From Calditrichota bacterium (GTDB taxonomy: Bacteria > Zhuqueibacterota > Zhuqueibacteria > Residuimicrobiales > Krinioviventaceae), in NCBI GenBank assembly GCA_003818595.1, contig RPQV01000090.1, positions 1 through 9,562 on the forward strand: DNA of 9,562 bases, in the 5' to 3' direction. Within the stretch, counting starts at the first letter, position 1. Each line of letters opens with the position of its first letter. This document shows positions 7,035 through 9,562 of the stretch, piece after piece. The translations under genes and the position numbers were made by a program. The notes under the pieces are model-generated. The model did no database searches. It was given only the letters and a program-made list of their open reading frames with translations, and was not told where the DNA came from.

Positions 7035-8960
7035 TTAACGGGTGAGGGTCATTTTGCGGGTTGATTGGTGTAAACCGGACTCATTATTGATGTGCAAGCG
7101 ATAGAAATAGATGCCGCCGGGAACTGACGATCCGGTTTCCGTTTTTCCGTCCCACCGAGTGGTATAATGACCGGCGATCTGTTGTTCATTCACCAGGGTC
7201 GCGATGTGCTGTCCCACCGCATTGTAGACGCTCAATTGAACGTCGGAGAGAGCCGGAATGTCATAACCGATTTCAGTGGCGGGATTGAATGGATTCGGAT
7301 AATTTTGCTGCAATAAAAATCCGCCGGCCAAACCCTTTTGTTCTGACGGATGCTCTGTCTCGGCAGAAGGGTTTTCATTTGAAACCAGTTCAATGCCGCG
7401 ATCGAGTCCGAGATTGCGCGAGTACTGTTTATCGAGCGGATTGTTCCAATGTTCGTGAACGCCCAGAGTGCCGCGAATGCTTGTGCCGTCATTTTCCGGA
7501 TCATATTTCAGGTCTGTCGGCCAATTTGTTGAATCCGCTGCCTGATGGAGAAAGTCATCAGTGCCGGCGTAGTGAGGGAAAGGTCCCTTATTGTCGGACG
7601 GATCGTAGGCGCCTTCTGATGGGTGGTTTTCATCAAATTCGGTAAACAAAAAATCGAATCCAACAGATTCGATTGCCACCGGGTCCTGAGAGATAAAGAT
7701 CGACGAAGGCCAGTCATTATTGAAAGGCGCCATTCTCCATTTGATCGGTGGATGAGCCCAATTGGTGGAGCCCCATATGCCGTCGACAATATATAAAATG
7801 GTTTTGCCGCCGATGTCTTTATGTCCCATGAAATCAACAAAACAACGATACAAGCCGTAATCTCCGTTATTCACGTCGCCGCCGCCCTCGGAAGCCGGGA
7901 GACTAAAGTGCCAATGAAATGCACTGCCGTGAAAGGGGACAAAGGTGCCGAAATGATTTTTCGAAGAAAGAGAAATGCCGCCGCGGTGATGTTTTTTGAG
8001 AACCGGAACATTAATCATGTAGGCGGCTTCTAAATATGCGGTGGGCAGGAAATCGGTCATTGAACCATCGCTGGTGAACACCTGCGATCGGCTCGACTTG
8101 ACAATCGGCGTGCGGCCGCTGCCGTTTCCCCAATATTTCACCTCGGGAAACTCGGCATGGAATTTATTCCAAAAAATATCGTCCACATTTCGACCCGGAT
8201 CGCCGAAAGAAATATCTGCCTGCGCGACGCCGACGACATTGATCAATTGTCTGAGAATGGCGTAAACCACCTGCGGCGATGTGTCAATCTTCGAGTTATC
8301 CCCGCGCTTCACAGTCGAACCGCCGGCGCCGCTGTTCAGGTTGATTTTAATGACGATCTTTTCGCCGCTTTTATATCCCACATCTCCCTTGTGCCGGCTT
8401 TGGTTAAAGTTATGGAAAATGGCATCCCAGGCTTCGGCATCGCTGTTTTTGCCGCTCAACAGGTGAAGAGCGTTGGACAGCATCTCGGTGATCACCGCTT
8501 GATTGGAATTATCATCCTGCCACCAATAGTCATTTTTGCTGTTTTTGCAGGTCTGATCCGTCGCATCGGGATTATGAATCCAGACAACGCGGCCGGCATA
8601 AATCCCCTGGCCGACGCCCATCGGTTGATTGGCGCCTTCGACCGGCGATTGGATCAGCGCATAAGCTTTATGATTCGAATGGAGTAGGGAGGAGATGCCG
8701 AAGATCATCCCCAGCAGCAAGGCGAGGGTGAACAACACAAATCTTGATTGATGGAGAAACTTTTTTGCCTTTTTGAAAAAGACAATTGAGGTCAGCGTGG
8801 CCAGGATATACAAAACAAATGAAGAGGCGATGGGTGCTGCCGCCCGCATACAGGGATAAGCGGCTCGGCTTGGTTTCGGAATGACGCGGAGCAGAAACCA
8901 AATCAATGAGGCCAAACCGATAACAGACCAAGAGAGCTTTTTAACCATTTTTTTCATCAT
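7035..8960 (-). CDS. DUF362 protein with three N-terminal membrane segments and a T9SS/FlgD-like C-terminal domain
   Basis: This 641-residue protein has three parts. Residues about 9-27, 41-62 and 73-93 are hydrophobic membrane-spanning candidates. Residues about 120-470 form a DUF362 domain, with GEKIVIKINLNSG (199-211), ISFGDPGRNV (250-259), the MINVPVLKKHH and ISLSSKNHFG blocks (315-338), and FISQDPVAIESVGFDFL (422-438). A linker rich in E, N and S leads to a C-terminal domain (about 547-641) with QNYPNPFNP, LSVYNAVGQHIATLV, AGHYTTRWDG and GGIYFYRL, the hallmarks of the FlgD-like / type A type IX secretion sorting domain. DUF362 has no settled function; some members carry ferredoxin motifs, but none is present here. 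Whether the domain works at the cell surface or in the periplasm is open, because inner-membrane segments and an outer-membrane export tag are not normally combined. The start overlaps the ATP-grasp gene by 20 bp; a second ATG follows directly and is better spaced from the GGAG. Confidence 0.9.
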   Translation of the reverse strand: MMKKMVKKLSWSVIGLASLIWFLLRVIPKPSRAAYPCMRAAAPIASSFVLYILATLTSIVFFKKAKKFLHQSRFVLFTLALLLGMIFGISSLLHSNHKAYALIQSPVEGANQPMGVGQGIYAGRVVWIHNPDATDQTCKNSKNDYWWQDDNSNQAVITEMLSNALHLLSGKNSDAEAWDAIFHNFNQSRHKGDVGYKSGEKIVIKINLNSGAGGSTVKRGDNSKIDTSPQVVYAILRQLINVVGVAQADISFGDPGRNVDDIFWNKFHAEFPEVKYWGNGSGRTPIVKSSRSQVFTSDGSMTDFLPTAYLEAAYMINVPVLKKHHRGGISLSSKNHFGTFVPFHGSAFHWHFSLPASEGGGDVNNGDYGLYRCFVDFMGHKDIGGKTILYIVDGIWGSTNWAHPPIKWRMAPFNNDWPSSIFISQDPVAIESVGFDFLFTEFDENHPSEGAYDPSDNKGPFPHYAGTDDFLHQAADSTNWPTDLKYDPENDGTSIRGTLGVHEHWNNPLDKQYSRNLGLDRGIELVSNENPSAETEHPSEQKGLAGGFLLQQNYPNPFNPATEIGYDIPALSDVQLSVYNAVGQHIATLVNEQQIAGHYTTRWDGKTETGSSVPGGIYFYRLHINNESGLHQSTRKMTLTR

Positions 8961-9562
8961 GCAACTCCAGGTTATTCAAATTTTCGGCCGGAAATTGTTG
9001 TGCTGCCGCTGCTGTCAGCTGAGCAGCGAGTTGCTGAACGATGATGTCCGGGACGCCATCGGCGGCCTGCGATTGCAGACGTAAATCCGGCTGGTCATTG
9101 ACATAATCGACCACCACAAAACGTCCGTCCGCAGTCAAAGCAATTTCAGTTGAAAAAATATCCAGTTTACAGAGCTCGGCGATGGTTTTTGTCATGCTGG
9201 TGAGGGGTTCCAGTTGAAATTGACGTTCTTCCTCGCGTGATACTTGGGCGTAAACATGAGTGTCCGGATGCCACCAGCAGCAGAAAACCATTCCCCGACA
9301 ATAAAGCACCCGAAACCAGGCGGGTTGATCGCCCAAAGAGACGGGTTCGATAAAAGTCTGCAGCAGGTAACGATAATGAGTGTGTTGTCGGCGCAATTCG
9401 AGAATCTGATGCATCGAAGTTAAATCAGTGACCACGCCCTCTCCGCCGCCTAAAGACGGCTTGATGATGAAACGTTCCCCCAGCGGGTGAAGAGAAATGG
9501 GCGGCAGGTTTGGTTCATCATCATACGAGGGCAACATGATGGTATAGGGAGTGTGCAGCCCG
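8941..9562 (-). CDS. ATP-grasp domain protein, 5' part missing (runs off the window)
   Basis: The reading frame is open to the right edge, and codons before the internal Met at 9537 read GLHTPYTI, so the true start lies outside. About 206 codons are visible. Counting from the Met at 9537, the ATP-binding glycine-rich loop is FIIKPSLGGGEGVV (K26, P27, G30-G32, G34). It is followed by the hinge-like QTFIEP (60-65), an FRVLYCRG strand (R76), E131 in FSTEIAL and the putative metal-binding D144 and N147 in VVVDYVNDQPDL. This order matches the C-terminal two thirds of an ATP-grasp fold. Such enzymes usually join a carboxylate to an amine or thiol via an acyl phosphate, but the substrate cannot be told from this fragment. 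The tail is rich in A and Q. The gene ends 20 bp inside the DUF362 gene, so the two are probably translationally coupled. RimK-like and other ATP-grasp subfamilies are all possible. Confidence 0.8.
   Translation of the reverse strand, partial: GLHTPYTIMLPSYDDEPNLPPISLHPLGERFIIKPSLGGGEGVVTDLTSMHQILELRRQHTHYRYLLQTFIEPVSLGDQPAWFRVLYCRGMVFCCWWHPDTHVYAQVSREEERQFQLEPLTSMTKTIAELCKLDIFSTEIALTADGRFVVVDYVNDQPDLRLQSQAADGVPDIIVQQLAAQLTAAAAQQFPAENLNNLELHDEKNG
8965..8968 (-). promoter_or_regulatory. ribosome binding site of the DUF362 gene
   Basis: GGAG on the minus strand lies inside the last codons of the ATP-grasp gene. It is 4 nt from the first ATG (8960) and 7 nt from the second (8957), so the second Met may be the true start. 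A third ATG four codons into the frame has no site of its own. Confidence 0.6.

Noticed and set aside
8157..8687. Plus-strand reading frame of 176 codons, the longest antisense frame
   Set aside because: It is fully antisense to the well-supported DUF362 coding sequence, has no family motif, and fits the usual shadow frame pattern of a moderately GC-rich gene.
8992..9040. GCTG-rich stretch with short inverted repeats such as GCTGCT..AGCAGC
   Set aside because: It encodes the alanine- and glutamine-rich tail of the ATP-grasp protein, so the repetition follows from codon composition.

Overview
The window is a single-direction stretch of bacterial chromosome. Every convincing gene lies on the minus strand, so transcription runs from high to low coordinates. 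In gene order the layout is: an ATP-grasp enzyme cut off by the right edge (8941-9562); a membrane-anchored DUF362 protein with a FlgD-like / type IX secretion-like C-terminal domain (7035-8960); a small putative lipoprotein with a carboxypeptidase-regulatory-like domain (6184-6945); lutA, lutB and lutC for oxidation of L-lactate (6158 down to 3327); and acnA, aconitate hydratase (590-3283). The last 589 bases carry no convincing gene. They hold dispersed and tandem repeat debris.

Organism: the C-terminal domain of the DUF362 protein opens with the QNYPNPFNP signature and continues through the vYN..Gq..atLv, aG.y...WdG and GiYfYrl blocks. These are typical of the FCB superphylum and relatives (Bacteroidota, Ignavibacteria, Calditrichota, candidate phyla such as KSB1). 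The lipoprotein architecture and the short dispersed repeats containing CCTCGCT..CGCTCG fit such a genome. The sequence does not allow a finer assignment. There are no tRNA or rRNA genes, no CRISPR array, and no phage, transposase or integrase gene.

How the genes work together: LutA, LutB and LutC form the iron-sulfur L-lactate oxidation complex that yields pyruvate. AcnA follows 43 bp downstream with its own strong ribosome binding site, so lactate oxidation and a TCA-cycle step may share a transcript. The lutA stop codon directly abuts the lutB start, and lutB and lutC are 6 bp apart, so these three are almost certainly co-translated. No lactate permease or lut regulator is in the window. 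Upstream, the ATP-grasp and DUF362 genes overlap by 20 bp, which suggests a functional pair of unknown role. The lipoprotein gene sits between this pair and lutA, and its small gaps are compatible with one long transcript. No promoter could be identified with confidence.

The most unusual points are the DUF362 protein (three N-terminal membrane segments combined with an export-type C-terminal domain), its translational overlap with an ATP-grasp enzyme, and the degenerate tandem repeat placed directly after acnA. I see no clear sign of a wholly new defence or mobile system here.
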